From Sphingobacteriia bacterium (GTDB lineage Bacteria; Bacteroidota; Bacteroidia; Chitinophagales; Chitinophagaceae): DNA of 63,096 nt. Shown one piece after another: positions 18,856 through 28,458 of the stretch. A program made the position numbers and the translations under genes. The stretch is from the NCBI GenBank assembly GCA_947456855.1, contig CANGTR010000007.1:1-63096 (forward strand), in the 5' to 3' direction. The notes under the pieces were generated by a model, which was not told the origin of the DNA, ran no database searches, and worked only from the letters and a program-made list of their open reading frames with translations. Within the stretch, counting starts at the first letter, position 1, and every line of letters begins with the position of its first letter.

Positions 18856-19614
18856 ATGGAAGTACATCATCACCCGCATCATGGCCATGAAAAGAAAATA
18901 TGGAAAAATTATTTTTGGGAATTTTTTATGCTGTTCTTGGCTGTATTCTGTGGCTCATTGGCAGAGTTGCAAGTAGAGCATTATATTGAACATACGCGTG
19001 AGAAAAAATATGTTGCTACATTATTAGAAGATTTGGTAAACGATACACTTGATTTTAAAAATGATATCAACTATTGGAACAACATAATCAATAATGCCGA
19101 TACTGTAAGGTTAGAAATTGAAAAACCAAGCGCAGCACGAAATCACCGGTTATTGTACCAAAGCTTGGTATCATTAAATTACAATAATACTTTTCTATAT
19201 CACGATAGAACCATTCAGCAATTAAAAAGTGCCGGTAATTTTCGGTTGATCAGCAACAATGCTGTTGCCGATTCAATAGTTGCCTATGATGCATGGGTTC
19301 AAAGTACCATTAATCATATAGAAATGACATTTAGTAATGTTTTATTACCTGAGTTTCAGGCTATGAGAAATCAGTTGTTTAATTCAAAGTTTTATGACAT
19401 AGCAACCAACGATACTTTATTAAGTGCTGCTATACAGAAAGAACCAGCAGTATTTATGGTAAGACAAGGTAAAGAAGAGGTATTATTTCAGTTTTACAAT
19501 AAAGTAAATGATTATAAATGGCTAACCAATACTAGAGTTCGCATTTTAAAACGTCAGCTAAGAAGAGCGCGTAACCTAATAGCTATGCTTCACAAAGAAT
19601 ACCATTTAAAATAA
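18856..19614 (+). CDS. Membrane-anchored protein of unknown function, His-rich N-terminus
   Basis: 252 aa. It begins with a His cluster (MEVHHHPHHGHEKK), then an aromatic single TM helix (about 19-38), then a long helical, probably extracytoplasmic domain. I recognise the general type, common in Bacteroidota, but not a function. The His cluster precedes the membrane segment and may bind metal. It is monocistronic. Confidence 0.75.
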   Translation: MEVHHHPHHGHEKKIWKNYFWEFFMLFLAVFCGSLAELQVEHYIEHTREKKYVATLLEDLVNDTLDFKNDINYWNNIINNADTVRLEIEKPSAARNHRLLYQSLVSLNYNNTFLYHDRTIQQLKSAGNFRLISNNAVADSIVAYDAWVQSTINHIEMTFSNVLLPEFQAMRNQLFNSKFYDIATNDTLLSAAIQKEPAVFMVRQGKEEVLFQFYNKVNDYKWLTNTRVRILKRQLRRARNLIAMLHKEYHLK

Positions 19615-20027
19615 CATTTTTATCAGTAGCCATATTTCCAAACTGATACTGTCATTGGGCAATAGAATCTAAAACTAAAAAAGATTGTAATTGGTTTGCG
19701 CTTCACTATGCTCGATCTATTGAATAATAACCCAGTCATTTACCCTTTGCATTTTTATTGAATGCGCCGTTTGTTTAAAATGCGTTAAATCAAACTATAA
19801 ATAAGGTATTTCTACTCTTTTTATTTAAATAATGCTTTTTTAATATTGTATCCAAATGCACCAAGCATCACATACTGTCTTGAACAGTAAAATTGCTGGA
19901 TGAATTTCGGTAGCTACGAATGATGTGTTGATAGACGTACATGATTGCAGACAAGCAAATAAAAAATCCGCCGAACATTCACACCAAGGTGATAGACAGG
20001 TGTGGTACAATCAAATCAATTTAATTT
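19615..20027. other. Intergenic stretch without a gene
   Basis: 413 bp, AT-rich, stop codons in all frames. The only structure I see is the inverted repeat CACACC...GGTGTG (about 19981-20005), close to the lipoprotein start, which could be regulatory. Confidence 0.5.
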
Positions 20028-20882
20028 ATGAAAAAGTTAATATATATTCTATTCACTATAGTCTTACTGTCAAGTTGTAAGAAAAATGATCAAGTGGATA
20101 TTCCATTAAGCAAAGAAATCTCCATGTCAACTGACTCCGATTTCATCAATTTAATGGATGCAATGAATCGATTCGATCCTATTTATGTAGGTATTGTTTA
20201 TAGAAATAAAATTGATCATCCAATTGCGAAGGAATTTTCATCAAAAGTTAATGAGCAATCAAACGAAGAGCAGTTTGTTTCTCATTTAATTAATCAGTAT
20301 CATTTTAAAAACAAAGAGGATGTTCTGCATTATTCAACCATTATTCAAGATGGCCTAACCAAATTGTTTAATACCTATTTAGCTGGTTTAACAACAAAGG
20401 AACAAGCTAAGCTGTATTTTAAAGCAAGAAAATTATATGCAAAGAATAAGCTGGACAATCGCACTAGTGCCAAGGTTAGCGGTCAACAAAGTATTGTTTC
20501 CATGTCTTTTGATATGCCCATTGCAGAGGACGACTATTATAGGGTAATTACAGAGGAGCAAGATGTAGATGATCATTTATCCGGAGATAATTATAAAACT
20601 GGCTGCACGGATGTATGTTGTCTTAATAAAAAGATATGTATAAACAATGCGTATATAAATTTTCTAGAAAGAATAAAATTTATAGCTACTGCTGCAATTG
20701 GGGGTGGTGGGCTGGGTTTTAAATTGGGCAGTTTATTAGGTGGCCCTCAAATTGGTTTAGCGGGAGCTATTATAGGAGGGGTTTATAGCACTGCTGCTAT
20801 AACAGCAGCATATTATCTCATGTACAATGCTGAAAAAGACAATTGCGATCTTAATTATAGAGTTTGTTTACAAAAAGCATAA
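20028..20882 (+). CDS. Lipoprotein with C-terminal glycine-zipper segment, unknown function
   Basis: 284 aa. The signal peptide ends in a lipobox (VLLSSC, Cys about residue 17). A helical region follows, then a cysteine cluster (TGCTDVCCLNKKIC), then a long Gly-rich hydrophobic stretch (GGGGLGFKLGSLLGG ... GAIIGG) of glycine-zipper type, and a second Cys pair near the end (NCDLNYRVC). Glycine zippers occur in membrane-inserting and pore-forming peptides; that this is one is only a possibility. A small membrane-protein gene follows at 12 bp. Confidence 0.7.
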   Translation: MKKLIYILFTIVLLSSCKKNDQVDIPLSKEISMSTDSDFINLMDAMNRFDPIYVGIVYRNKIDHPIAKEFSSKVNEQSNEEQFVSHLINQYHFKNKEDVLHYSTIIQDGLTKLFNTYLAGLTTKEQAKLYFKARKLYAKNKLDNRTSAKVSGQQSIVSMSFDMPIAEDDYYRVITEEQDVDDHLSGDNYKTGCTDVCCLNKKICINNAYINFLERIKFIATAAIGGGGLGFKLGSLLGGPQIGLAGAIIGGVYSTAAITAAYYLMYNAEKDNCDLNYRVCLQKA

Positions 20883-20893
20883 ATATATTTTTG

Positions 20894-21190
20894 ATGACAG
20901 TTTCAACTTTATTAGACAAAATAGGAAATAAAATAAATTATCCTTTACTAATTGTATGTATTGTATTCGATCTTGTTTTCAATCAAAAAATTGAATCAAG
21001 AGAAATTGGATATAGATGGTTGTTTGATGTGAGTTTTATACTTCACTCTATGGTTTATATCAACTTGAATATGTTTTTAGCTGTAAGGGTTTTTATTCCC
21101 ATGCCCCAATTGGTTCCTCAAAAATGGGTAATTTGGGGGAGAGCTGGAGTTATTATTATGTTTCACCTATTGCTATTCTTGTTAATTTAA
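20894..21190 (+). CDS. Small membrane protein, unknown function
   Basis: 98 aa from ATG 20894 (an in-frame TTG at 20864 inside the lipoprotein gene is less likely). Three hydrophobic segments (about 14-32, 45-66 and 78-98) indicate an inner-membrane protein. It lies 11 bp after the glycine-zipper lipoprotein gene and is followed by a strong terminator, so the two form a closed bicistron. Product not recognised. Confidence 0.6.
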   Translation: MTVSTLLDKIGNKINYPLLIVCIVFDLVFNQKIESREIGYRWLFDVSFILHSMVYINLNMFLAVRVFIPMPQLVPQKWVIWGRAGVIIMFHLLLFLLI

Positions 21191-21214
21191 ACTGCTCGTT
21201 TTAATTAATCATAC

Positions 21215-21245
21215 AATGCAGGCAGAGAAAAAATCTGTCTGCATT
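21215..21245 (+). terminator. Intrinsic terminator
   Basis: 12-bp stem from AATGCAGGCAGA and TCTGTCTGCATT (one G-T pair), 7-nt loop, then CTTTATTTT. It ends the lipoprotein/small-membrane-protein transcript. Confidence 0.8.
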
Positions 21246-21247
21246 CT

Positions 21248-21811
21248 TTATTTTATCAACCCCTCCACCACTTTCGCAAAATGCGCATGCTCTAGTACAT
21301 GAATCTTGGCAGCTAAATCCTCGGGGCTATCGTTTGGCGCAATATTGCAACGAGCTTGAAATACAATATCGCCTTCATCATAATGCTCATTCACAAAATG
21401 AATAGTAATTCCACTCTCTTTTTCGCCCGCAGCAATCACCGCTTCATGCACATGCATGCCATACATTCCCTTGCCCCCATATTTGGGCAATAATGCCGGA
21501 TGAATATTTACCATTTTTTGTGGGTAGGCTGCTACCAGTTCTGCTGGTATTTTCCAGAGAAAACCGGCCAAAACGATAAAATCGATATTTCGCTGTTTTA
21601 GGGCTAAAATGCAGCTTTTCGGGCCATAAAAGCCAATTTTTTCTACTAAAATGGCCTCAATTCCCCATTTTTTGGCAATTTCCAAAACGCCAGCACCTGG
21701 TTTATTACATACAATCAACGCCACCCGTGAAGTAGTATTTCCGCTAAAAAATTCAATTATCTTTTCTGCATTGGTACCTGTGCCTGAAGCAAAAATGGCA
21801 ATATTTTTCAT
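21248..21811 (-). CDS. purN: Phosphoribosylglycinamide formyltransferase
   Basis: Transfers a formyl group from 10-formyl-THF to GAR in purine synthesis. 187 aa; starts with the typical IAIFASGTGTNAEKII phosphate-binding region. The formyl-folate site is intact: N-x-H-PALLP (VNIHPALLPKYGG), with His in GMHVHEAV and the Asp in HYDEGDIV. Its start is 3 bp from the end of the upstream membrane-protein gene on the same strand. Confidence 0.96.
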   Translation of the reverse strand: MKNIAIFASGTGTNAEKIIEFFSGNTTSRVALIVCNKPGAGVLEIAKKWGIEAILVEKIGFYGPKSCILALKQRNIDFIVLAGFLWKIPAELVAAYPQKMVNIHPALLPKYGGKGMYGMHVHEAVIAAGEKESGITIHFVNEHYDEGDIVFQARCNIAPNDSPEDLAAKIHVLEHAHFAKVVEGLIK

Positions 21812-21814
21812 GTG

Positions 21815-22105
21815 CTACTTGGCTTGTTTTTTACTTATCTTATGCCAAATCCGAGTTAGATATTGTTTGAAAAATCGAAATTGCCCAAAAGGAATACTCA
21901 CTAGCAATACACAAATTGGCCATAATAAAGTTACCAGCACTATATAGACTATAACGTATTCGGTGCCTCTATCGATTGTAGAAAACGACAACAATTTCTT
22001 AGCAACAATACTACACGTACTACCACCCAATGCAAATGTTGAAAATATAAGTGCAAACTGAAACCAACTTACCTTCCATTTATCTTTTAACCTTGTAAAC
22101 ATCAT
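21815..22105 (-). CDS. Small two-TM membrane protein (DUF6787-like)
   Basis: 96 aa with two hydrophobic helices (about residues 14-36 and 46-70) separated by a Ser/Thr loop, and a basic C-terminal tail (RIWHKISKKQAK). It resembles short proteins often encoded next to purN in Bacteroidota (assigned from memory to DUF6787; not checked). Function unknown. The first gene of the pair with purN. Confidence 0.65.
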   Translation of the reverse strand: MMFTRLKDKWKVSWFQFALIFSTFALGGSTCSIVAKKLLSFSTIDRGTEYVIVYIVLVTLLWPICVLLVSIPFGQFRFFKQYLTRIWHKISKKQAK

Positions 22106-22251
22106 GCGAAGTTGCTTTAAATATTCCAGTTTTGAAGCAAAAAGCGAACCAGTAAATTTTCTTCCATAAAAAAACTACACAGTTTGTTAAATTACCTCAA
22201 AATATTGCAAAAAAATTTAGAACTGAATGAGTATTTGTCACGCTTGTATCA

Positions 22252-22259
22252 TATTTTTG
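22252..22259 (+). promoter_or_regulatory. -7 box of the ACIII operon
   Basis: TATTTTTG, a full match to TAnnTTTG, 47 bp before actA. A properly spaced -33 element is not obvious. Confidence 0.5.
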
Positions 22260-22305
22260 CACCCGTTCAAGGATTTTTTTCCTCACCAGAACCATAGAAG
22301 AGCAT

Positions 22306-23568
22306 ATGACATTGCCAAGACCAATATCCAATTTCAGCCTAAGGGCCTTATTTTTTCTATTGAGTGTGTGTTTGAGTTTTGCTGTAAAAGCCCAAGATGG
22401 CAAAGCACTTTTTAGTGCCAATTGCGCCTCTTGTCATGCTGTACACAAAAAGTTAACGGGGCCAGCCCTTGCTGGTGTAGAAGACCGTTGGCCTAATAAA
22501 GAACATTTATACGCTTGGATTCGCAACAGTGCAGCGTTTCTAAAAACCGGAGATGCTTATGCCAATAATTTGTACAATGAGTACAACAAAACGGCCATGA
22601 ACGCTTTCCCCAATTTAAAAACGGAGGAAATTGATGCAATGCTTGCATACATCAAATCGGTTCCTGCTCCAGGTGCAGGTGGTGCTTCCGCAGGCGCAGT
22701 TGATCCTAGCGCTGCAAAAGGCGGAGAAGAAGACAATACTTTATTATTTGGAGTGCTTACCTTAATATTAGCAGTTGTTGCATTTATCATGTTGCAAGTA
22801 AACGCTAACCTAAAGCGTTTAGCCGATGAAAAAACAGGCCAGCCAATTCTAGCCCCAATTCCAGCTTGGAGAAACAAGAGCTACATTGCAATGGTAACTG
22901 TAGTTTTGTTTGTAGTGGGTGGTTACTTAACAACAAAAGGTGCCATGGGCTCTGGCAGATCTAAAGACTATCAGCCCGTTCAGCCAATTTATTATTCGCA
23001 TAAAGTACATGCTGGTGTAAACCAAATCAATTGTCAGTACTGTCATACAGGAGTTTATCAAGGAAAACAAGCTACTATTCCTTCGGTAAATGTTTGTATG
23101 AATTGTCACTTGGCTATAAATGAGTATAAGGGAGAAAAAATCTTTGATGAAGCTGGAGAAGAAGTAGATGGTACTGCAGAAATCAAGAAACTATATAAGT
23201 ATGCTGGATTTGAAGAAGGCAAGCCTTGGGATCCTAGTAAAGCAAAGCCAATTGAGTGGGTGCGTATTCACAATTTGCCTGATCATGTTTATTTTAACCA
23301 CGCTCAACACGTAAAAGCGGGTCAGGTGGCTTGTCAAACCTGCCATGGCGAAATTCAAGCAATGGGCGAAGTAAAACAGTTTACCGACCTAAGCATGGGC
23401 TGGTGCGTTAACTGTCACCGCGAAACCAAAGTTCAATTTAAAGACAATGGTTTCTACAGCATTTACGAAAAATACCACCAAGATCTTAAATCTGGAAAAA
23501 TAGATAGTGCAAAAGGCATCACCGTTGAAAAAATTGGTGGCACTGAATGTCAAAAATGTCATTATTAA
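22306..23568 (+). CDS. actA: ACIII subunit ActA: multiheme cytochrome c with fused monoheme domain
   Basis: 420 aa; periplasmic electron-transfer subunit of Alternative Complex III. Six CxxCH heme sites are visible: CASCH at 40-44, then CQYCH 243, CMNCH 264, CQTCH 343, CVNCH 367 and CQKCH 415. The first lies in a separate N-terminal cytochrome c domain, followed by an Ala/Gly-rich linker (about 120-145), a TM helix (about 150-166) and a second TM (about 188-206) before the five-heme part. The signal peptide is about residues 10-29 (ending VKAQ). First gene of the cluster. Confidence 0.93.
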   Translation: MTLPRPISNFSLRALFFLLSVCLSFAVKAQDGKALFSANCASCHAVHKKLTGPALAGVEDRWPNKEHLYAWIRNSAAFLKTGDAYANNLYNEYNKTAMNAFPNLKTEEIDAMLAYIKSVPAPGAGGASAGAVDPSAAKGGEEDNTLLFGVLTLILAVVAFIMLQVNANLKRLADEKTGQPILAPIPAWRNKSYIAMVTVVLFVVGGYLTTKGAMGSGRSKDYQPVQPIYYSHKVHAGVNQINCQYCHTGVYQGKQATIPSVNVCMNCHLAINEYKGEKIFDEAGEEVDGTAEIKKLYKYAGFEEGKPWDPSKAKPIEWVRIHNLPDHVYFNHAQHVKAGQVACQTCHGEIQAMGEVKQFTDLSMGWCVNCHRETKVQFKDNGFYSIYEKYHQDLKSGKIDSAKGITVEKIGGTECQKCHY

Positions 23569-23570
23569 GA

Positions 23571-23605
23571 CCCACCCCCCAGCCCCCTGAAGGGGGAGTA
23601 AGGTT
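23571..23605. repeat. GC-rich hairpin repeat between actA and actB
   Basis: CCCCCCAGCCCCCTGAAGGG-type element (CCCCCT...AGGGGG stem) immediately after the actA stop. Same family as 28329 and 77. It could work as an attenuator or RNA stabiliser. Confidence 0.7.
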
Positions 23606-23673
23606 GGTTTTGAAAATATATAATTCGAACGATGAGAGCTGATAAAAAAGCTTTCTACTGTTAATCAATAATT

Positions 23674-26600
23674 ATGGAGCAAAAAAAGCATTGGCAAAGT
23701 TTTGGAGAGCTGAATCAGTCTGAAGCTTATAACAAAGATGTTAAAGACGAGTTTAGAGAAGACTTACCCTTCGACGCAGCAGATGATGGAAAAAGTTTTT
23801 TAGACGCGAAAGCTCCTCGTAGAGATTTCCTTAAATATTTAGGATTTAGTACTGCTGCTGCAGCCGCTGCGGCTAGTTGCGAGATGCCTGTAAAAAAGGC
23901 CATTCCTTTTGCCAATAAGCCCGAAGATGTTGTGCCAGGTATTGCAAAATATTATGCAACTACTTATGTACAAGATGGTGATGCTGTAAGTGTTTTGGCT
24001 AAAGTAAGAGATGGCCGCCCAATCAAAATAGAAGGCAATGATCTTAGCCCAATCACTAAAGGTGGTACTTCTGCAAGAGTACAAGCTTCGGTATTGGATT
24101 TATATGATACTGCACGTTTGCGTTTTCCTACCATCGATGGTAAAGAAGTAACTTTTGAAGCGGCTGATAAAGCCATTGCTGCATCTATTGCTGGTCCGGC
24201 AGTTGTACTTACAAGTACCATTAGTTCTCCTTCAACTAAAGCGGTAATCGCACAATTTTTAGCAAAATATCCAGGCAGCAAACATGTTACTTATGATGCT
24301 GTTTCTTATAGTGCAATGTTATTAGCCAACGAAGCTACTAACGGCGTTCGAGCTATTCCTTCTTATCATTTTGATAAAGCAAAAGCAATTGTAAGTTTAG
24401 GTGCCGATTTCTTAGGTACTTGGCTTAGTCCAATTGAATTTGCTCGCCAATATGCTGTTGGTAAAAAATTAGATGAGAAGAACCCAACAATGAGCCAGCA
24501 CATTCATTTTGAATCAGTAGCTTCTCTTACAGGTTCTAATGCCGATGAAAAATATTTACACCGTCCATCAGAAACAGCTGCTATTGCTGCTGCTTTATTG
24601 AGTGCAGTAAACGGTGGTGCAGTGAGTGGAATTGCTGATACTAAATTAAAAACAGGCATTGAAAAAGCTGCTAAAGCATTAAGCGCAAACAAAGGCGCAG
24701 CCTTGGTTGTAGCAGGTAGCAATGATGTAAATGTTCAAATAATTGTAAACGCTATTAATAATGCCATTGGTGCTGGCGGTGCTACCATCAACTGGGCAAC
24801 TACTAATAATTGTCGTGCTGGTATCGATGCAGATTTTACTGCGTTGGTAGATGAAATGAATGCAGGAACCGTATCAACATTATTGATTCACGGTGCAAAC
24901 CCTGTTTATTCTTGGCATCAAGCTGATAAGTTCAAAGCAGGTTTGAAGAAAGTTAAAACGGTGGTTTCTTTTGCTACCAAAGTGGATGAAACTGCAGAGC
25001 TCTGCAAATTTGTTTTACCTGATCATAATTATTTAGAAAGCTGGGGTGATGCCGAACCTAAAGCGGGTCATTTCTCTTTTTTACAACCTACTATATATCC
25101 TTTATTTAAAACCCGCCAATGGCAAGACAGTCTATTGAAATGGGCTGGTGTGACTGATGATTATTTGGCTTTCTTAAAGAATTTTTGGTCGGCTAAATTA
25201 GGTGGAGTTGCTGGATGGGATAAAGCTTTACAAGACGGAGTATTTACCACAGCTACAGATACTGTTGCTGCTGGAAACTTCAATAGTGCTGGTGTTGCCG
25301 CCGCCGTTGCTGCTGCAAATACTGGTAAAAAAGGCGGTAAAGTAGAATTGGTTCTCTATCAAAAAGTAGGTATCGGTGCTGGTCAGGGTGCATCCAATCC
25401 ATGGTTGCAAGAATTACCTGATCCTGTTACTCGTGCTACTTGGGACAACTATGTTATCGTATCTCCTGCAATGGCAAGAACCTTGCTCAACATCGATTTA
25501 AACAATGGTGGTCAGGCAGATGCATATGAAGTTAATCCTCCAAAGAAAGTAGTTAAAGTTACTGTTGATGGAAAATCTATAGAACTTCCTGCATTGATCA
25601 TTCCTGGTACGCACCCAGATACCATTGGTATTGCAGTGGGTTACGGAAGATCAGCTAATATGGGAAAATCTGCCGATAATGTAGGTAAGAATGCTTTTCC
25701 TTTAGCATGCACCAATGGAGCAACAGTAAGTTATTCTTGTGCAGATGTTAGCATCAGTTTAACCGACGCAACTTATCCTGTTGCTTTAACACAAACACAT
25801 AGCCGCTACGATACTGCTCAAGGTAATCGTACGGAGGTAATGAAAGAGCTTACATTGGCTCAATATAAACATCACCCAACAGAGATCCGCGATGAGCGTG
25901 ATGCTGAATTAAAACCTTGGGGTGGTTTAGAGAAATTTGAAAGTCAAGGAACCATTTATCCTGTGTACGATCGTCCAGGAATTAAATGGGGAATGAGTGT
26001 AGACTTAAATACTTGTAATGGTTGCGGCGCTTGCGTTGTAGCATGTAATGCAGAAAACAACGTTTCAGTTGTTGGTAAGCCCGAAGTATTGCGCGGTCAT
26101 GAAATGCATTGGTTGAGAATAGATCGTTACTACAGTGGCGATATGGACAATCCAAATGTGGTATTCCAACCATTGATGTGTCAACACTGCGATAACGCAC
26201 CTTGCGAAAACGTTTGTCCGGTTGCAGCTACAAATCATAGTAGCGAAGGGATGAATCAAATGACTTATAACCGTTGTATTGGTACAAGGTATTGCGCCAA
26301 CAACTGTCCGTATAAAGTGCGTCGTTTTAACTGGGCTGATTATTCTGGAGCGGATAGCTTTGGTGATAATCAAAATGGTGTAGTAAATGATGTGGTATTG
26401 GATATGAACGACGATTTAACTAGAATGGTATTGAATCCAGATGTTACCGTTCGTTCTAGAGGTGTAATTGAAAAATGTTCTTTCTGTGTGCAACGTTTAC
26501 AAGAAGGAAAATTAAAAGCGAAGAAAGACAGCCGTCCATTGGTTGATAGCGATATCAAAGTTGCATGTCAACAAGCTTGTCCTACCAATGCAATCACTTT

Positions 26601-26820
26601 TGGTAATGCCAATAGCAAAGAAAGTGCCATCACTATGGTGCGTCAGGAAAATCCGAACCGCCAGTTTTATGTACTAGAAATGTTGCACGTTTTACCGAAT
26701 GTAACCTATATGGCCAAAGTGAGAAACACCGAAGAAGGTGCTCATCATGAAGGGGAAAAACACGAAGGAGAAAAGAAAGCAGCAGGTGCAAAAGCAACTA
26801 CTGAAAAAGCACACGGATAA
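23674..26820 (+). CDS. actB: ACIII subunit ActB: Fe-S / molybdopterin-oxidoreductase-like protein
   Basis: 1048 aa; the large periplasmic iron-sulfur subunit of ACIII. A Tat-type motif RRDFLK (RR at 49-50) precedes an Ala-rich segment ending in Cys69 (AAAASC), suggesting Tat export and lipid attachment. The N-terminal two thirds is molybdopterin-oxidoreductase-like; in the family it has lost the cofactor. The C-terminal third is a ferredoxin-like domain with cysteine groups CNGCGACVVAC, CQHCDNAPCENVC, CIGTRYCANNC, CSFC and CQQAC, enough for several Fe-S clusters. The extreme C-terminus is His/Lys/Glu-rich. Confidence 0.95.
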   Translation: MEQKKHWQSFGELNQSEAYNKDVKDEFREDLPFDAADDGKSFLDAKAPRRDFLKYLGFSTAAAAAAASCEMPVKKAIPFANKPEDVVPGIAKYYATTYVQDGDAVSVLAKVRDGRPIKIEGNDLSPITKGGTSARVQASVLDLYDTARLRFPTIDGKEVTFEAADKAIAASIAGPAVVLTSTISSPSTKAVIAQFLAKYPGSKHVTYDAVSYSAMLLANEATNGVRAIPSYHFDKAKAIVSLGADFLGTWLSPIEFARQYAVGKKLDEKNPTMSQHIHFESVASLTGSNADEKYLHRPSETAAIAAALLSAVNGGAVSGIADTKLKTGIEKAAKALSANKGAALVVAGSNDVNVQIIVNAINNAIGAGGATINWATTNNCRAGIDADFTALVDEMNAGTVSTLLIHGANPVYSWHQADKFKAGLKKVKTVVSFATKVDETAELCKFVLPDHNYLESWGDAEPKAGHFSFLQPTIYPLFKTRQWQDSLLKWAGVTDDYLAFLKNFWSAKLGGVAGWDKALQDGVFTTATDTVAAGNFNSAGVAAAVAAANTGKKGGKVELVLYQKVGIGAGQGASNPWLQELPDPVTRATWDNYVIVSPAMARTLLNIDLNNGGQADAYEVNPPKKVVKVTVDGKSIELPALIIPGTHPDTIGIAVGYGRSANMGKSADNVGKNAFPLACTNGATVSYSCADVSISLTDATYPVALTQTHSRYDTAQGNRTEVMKELTLAQYKHHPTEIRDERDAELKPWGGLEKFESQGTIYPVYDRPGIKWGMSVDLNTCNGCGACVVACNAENNVSVVGKPEVLRGHEMHWLRIDRYYSGDMDNPNVVFQPLMCQHCDNAPCENVCPVAATNHSSEGMNQMTYNRCIGTRYCANNCPYKVRRFNWADYSGADSFGDNQNGVVNDVVLDMNDDLTRMVLNPDVTVRSRGVIEKCSFCVQRLQEGKLKAKKDSRPLVDSDIKVACQQACPTNAITFGNANSKESAITMVRQENPNRQFYVLEMLHVLPNVTYMAKVRNTEEGAHHEGEKHEGEKKAAGAKATTEKAHG

Positions 26821-26889
26821 TTGTATTGGATATTTAGAAACTGAAATTACACAGCATACTTAAATATGCTGCGAACAAAATAAGAAGAG

Positions 26890-28329
26890 ATGCATTTAAA
26901 GTACGAATCACAGCTCAGGGAACCGTTGGTGTATGGAGATAAAACCTATGCACAGGTAACAGAAGACATCGTTCGCCCGATCGAAGCCAAGCCTACCAAA
27001 TTATGGTATATTGGTTTTTACATATCGGTTGCCTTATTGATGTTTGGTGTTTACAGCGTTTATCGTGAAGTTACGTATGGTATTGGCCAGTGGAACCTAA
27101 ACAAAACCGTGGGTTGGGGTTGGGACATCACCAACTTCGTATGGTGGGTAGGTATTGGTCATGCCGGAACTTTGATCTCTGCTATCTTATTATTATTCCG
27201 TCAAGGATGGAGAACAGGTGTAAACCGCGCTGCTGAAGCGATGACCATCTTCGCTGTAATGTGTGCTGGACAGTTCCCTATCTTCCACATGGGTAGAGTA
27301 TGGATGGCGTTCTTTGTATTGCCTTATCCAAACTCACGTGGTCCATTATGGGTGAATTTTAATTCACCATTATTATGGGACGTATTTGCCATTTCAACTT
27401 ATTTCACTGTTTCATTATTATTCTGGTACAGTGGATTGATTCCAGACTTTGCAACTGTTCGTGATAGAGCTTTCACCAAATTGCGCAAGCGTTTATATGG
27501 TATTGCATCATTTGGTTGGACTGGTTCTACCAAACATTGGCAACGTCATGAAAGTTTATCATTGGTATTGGCAGGTTTGAGTACACCGCTAGTACTTTCT
27601 GTACACACGATTGTATCTTTCGATTTCGCTACTTCAGTAATACCTGGATGGCATACTACCATTTTCCCTCCATACTTCGTTGCAGGTGCTATCTTCTCTG
27701 GTTTTGCCATGGTGCAAACCTTGATGATCATCGTACGCAAAGTATTTGGGATGGAAGACTATGTAACCATTGGTCATATAGAAGCCATGAATAAAGTAAT
27801 TGTACTCACCGGTTCTATTGTAGGTATTGCTTATTTAACAGAATTATTCATGGGTTGGTATAGCCAAAACAAATATGAAGGATATACTTTCTGGTACAGC
27901 CGTGCTAATTTATTCAGCCCTTATGGATGGAGTTATTGGGGTATGATGGCTTGTAACGTGTTGAGCCCGCAGATTTTCTGGTTCCGCAAAATGAGAAGAA
28001 ACATTTTTGTTACTTTCTTCATGAGCATCATTGTAAATATCGGTATGTGGTTTGAGCGTTTTGTAATTATCGTTACTTCTTTATACCGCGATTATTTACC
28101 AAGTAGCTGGTCAGTTTACTATAGCCCTTCAATTTATGAAATTGGTTTCTATGCAGGAACATTCGGATTGTTCTTTACATGCTTCTTCTTATTTGCTAAA
28201 TACTTCCCAGTAATTGCAGTAGCAGAAATCAAGTATGTATTGAAAACAACGGGTGAAGGCTATAAAAATCAAATGGGCAAAATAGAAGAGCAAAAATTAG
28301 AAGAGTTTGTGCACGAACACGCACATTAA
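26890..28329 (+). CDS. actC: ACIII subunit ActC: NrfD-like quinol-binding membrane protein
   Basis: 479 aa polytopic membrane protein (about ten TM helices) of the NrfD/PsrC family. In ACIII it sits against ActB and forms the likely quinol site and proton path. The N-terminal soluble stretch (DKTYAQVTEDIVRPIEAKP) is typical of the Bacteroidota subunit. Membrane segments carry several buried charged or polar residues (for example WWVGIGHAGTLISA). The C-terminus ends HEHAH. It lies 69 bp after actB. Confidence 0.95.
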   Translation: MHLKYESQLREPLVYGDKTYAQVTEDIVRPIEAKPTKLWYIGFYISVALLMFGVYSVYREVTYGIGQWNLNKTVGWGWDITNFVWWVGIGHAGTLISAILLLFRQGWRTGVNRAAEAMTIFAVMCAGQFPIFHMGRVWMAFFVLPYPNSRGPLWVNFNSPLLWDVFAISTYFTVSLLFWYSGLIPDFATVRDRAFTKLRKRLYGIASFGWTGSTKHWQRHESLSLVLAGLSTPLVLSVHTIVSFDFATSVIPGWHTTIFPPYFVAGAIFSGFAMVQTLMIIVRKVFGMEDYVTIGHIEAMNKVIVLTGSIVGIAYLTELFMGWYSQNKYEGYTFWYSRANLFSPYGWSYWGMMACNVLSPQIFWFRKMRRNIFVTFFMSIIVNIGMWFERFVIIVTSLYRDYLPSSWSVYYSPSIYEIGFYAGTFGLFFTCFFLFAKYFPVIAVAEIKYVLKTTGEGYKNQMGKIEEQKLEEFVHEHAH

Positions 28330-28454
28330 CCCCCAGCCCCCCGACCAGTCGGGGCAGGCTCTAAAGGGGAGCTAGGGAACAGTAATAAAAATGAAAGAGA
28401 ACGAAAATATTATTTAACTTTTTAATTATTCCCCCTTCAGGGGGATAGGGGGTG
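28329..28454. repeat. Two GC-rich hairpin repeats between actC and actD
   Basis: Element 1 (28329-28375) has the stem CCCCGAC-CA-GTCGGGG plus GCAGGCTCTAAAGGGG, the reverse-complement match of the ilvB insertion. Element 2 (28431-28454) has CCCCC-TTCA-GGGGG just before the actD start. They may tune the relative expression of actC and actD. Confidence 0.75.
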
Positions 28455-28458
28455 AAAT

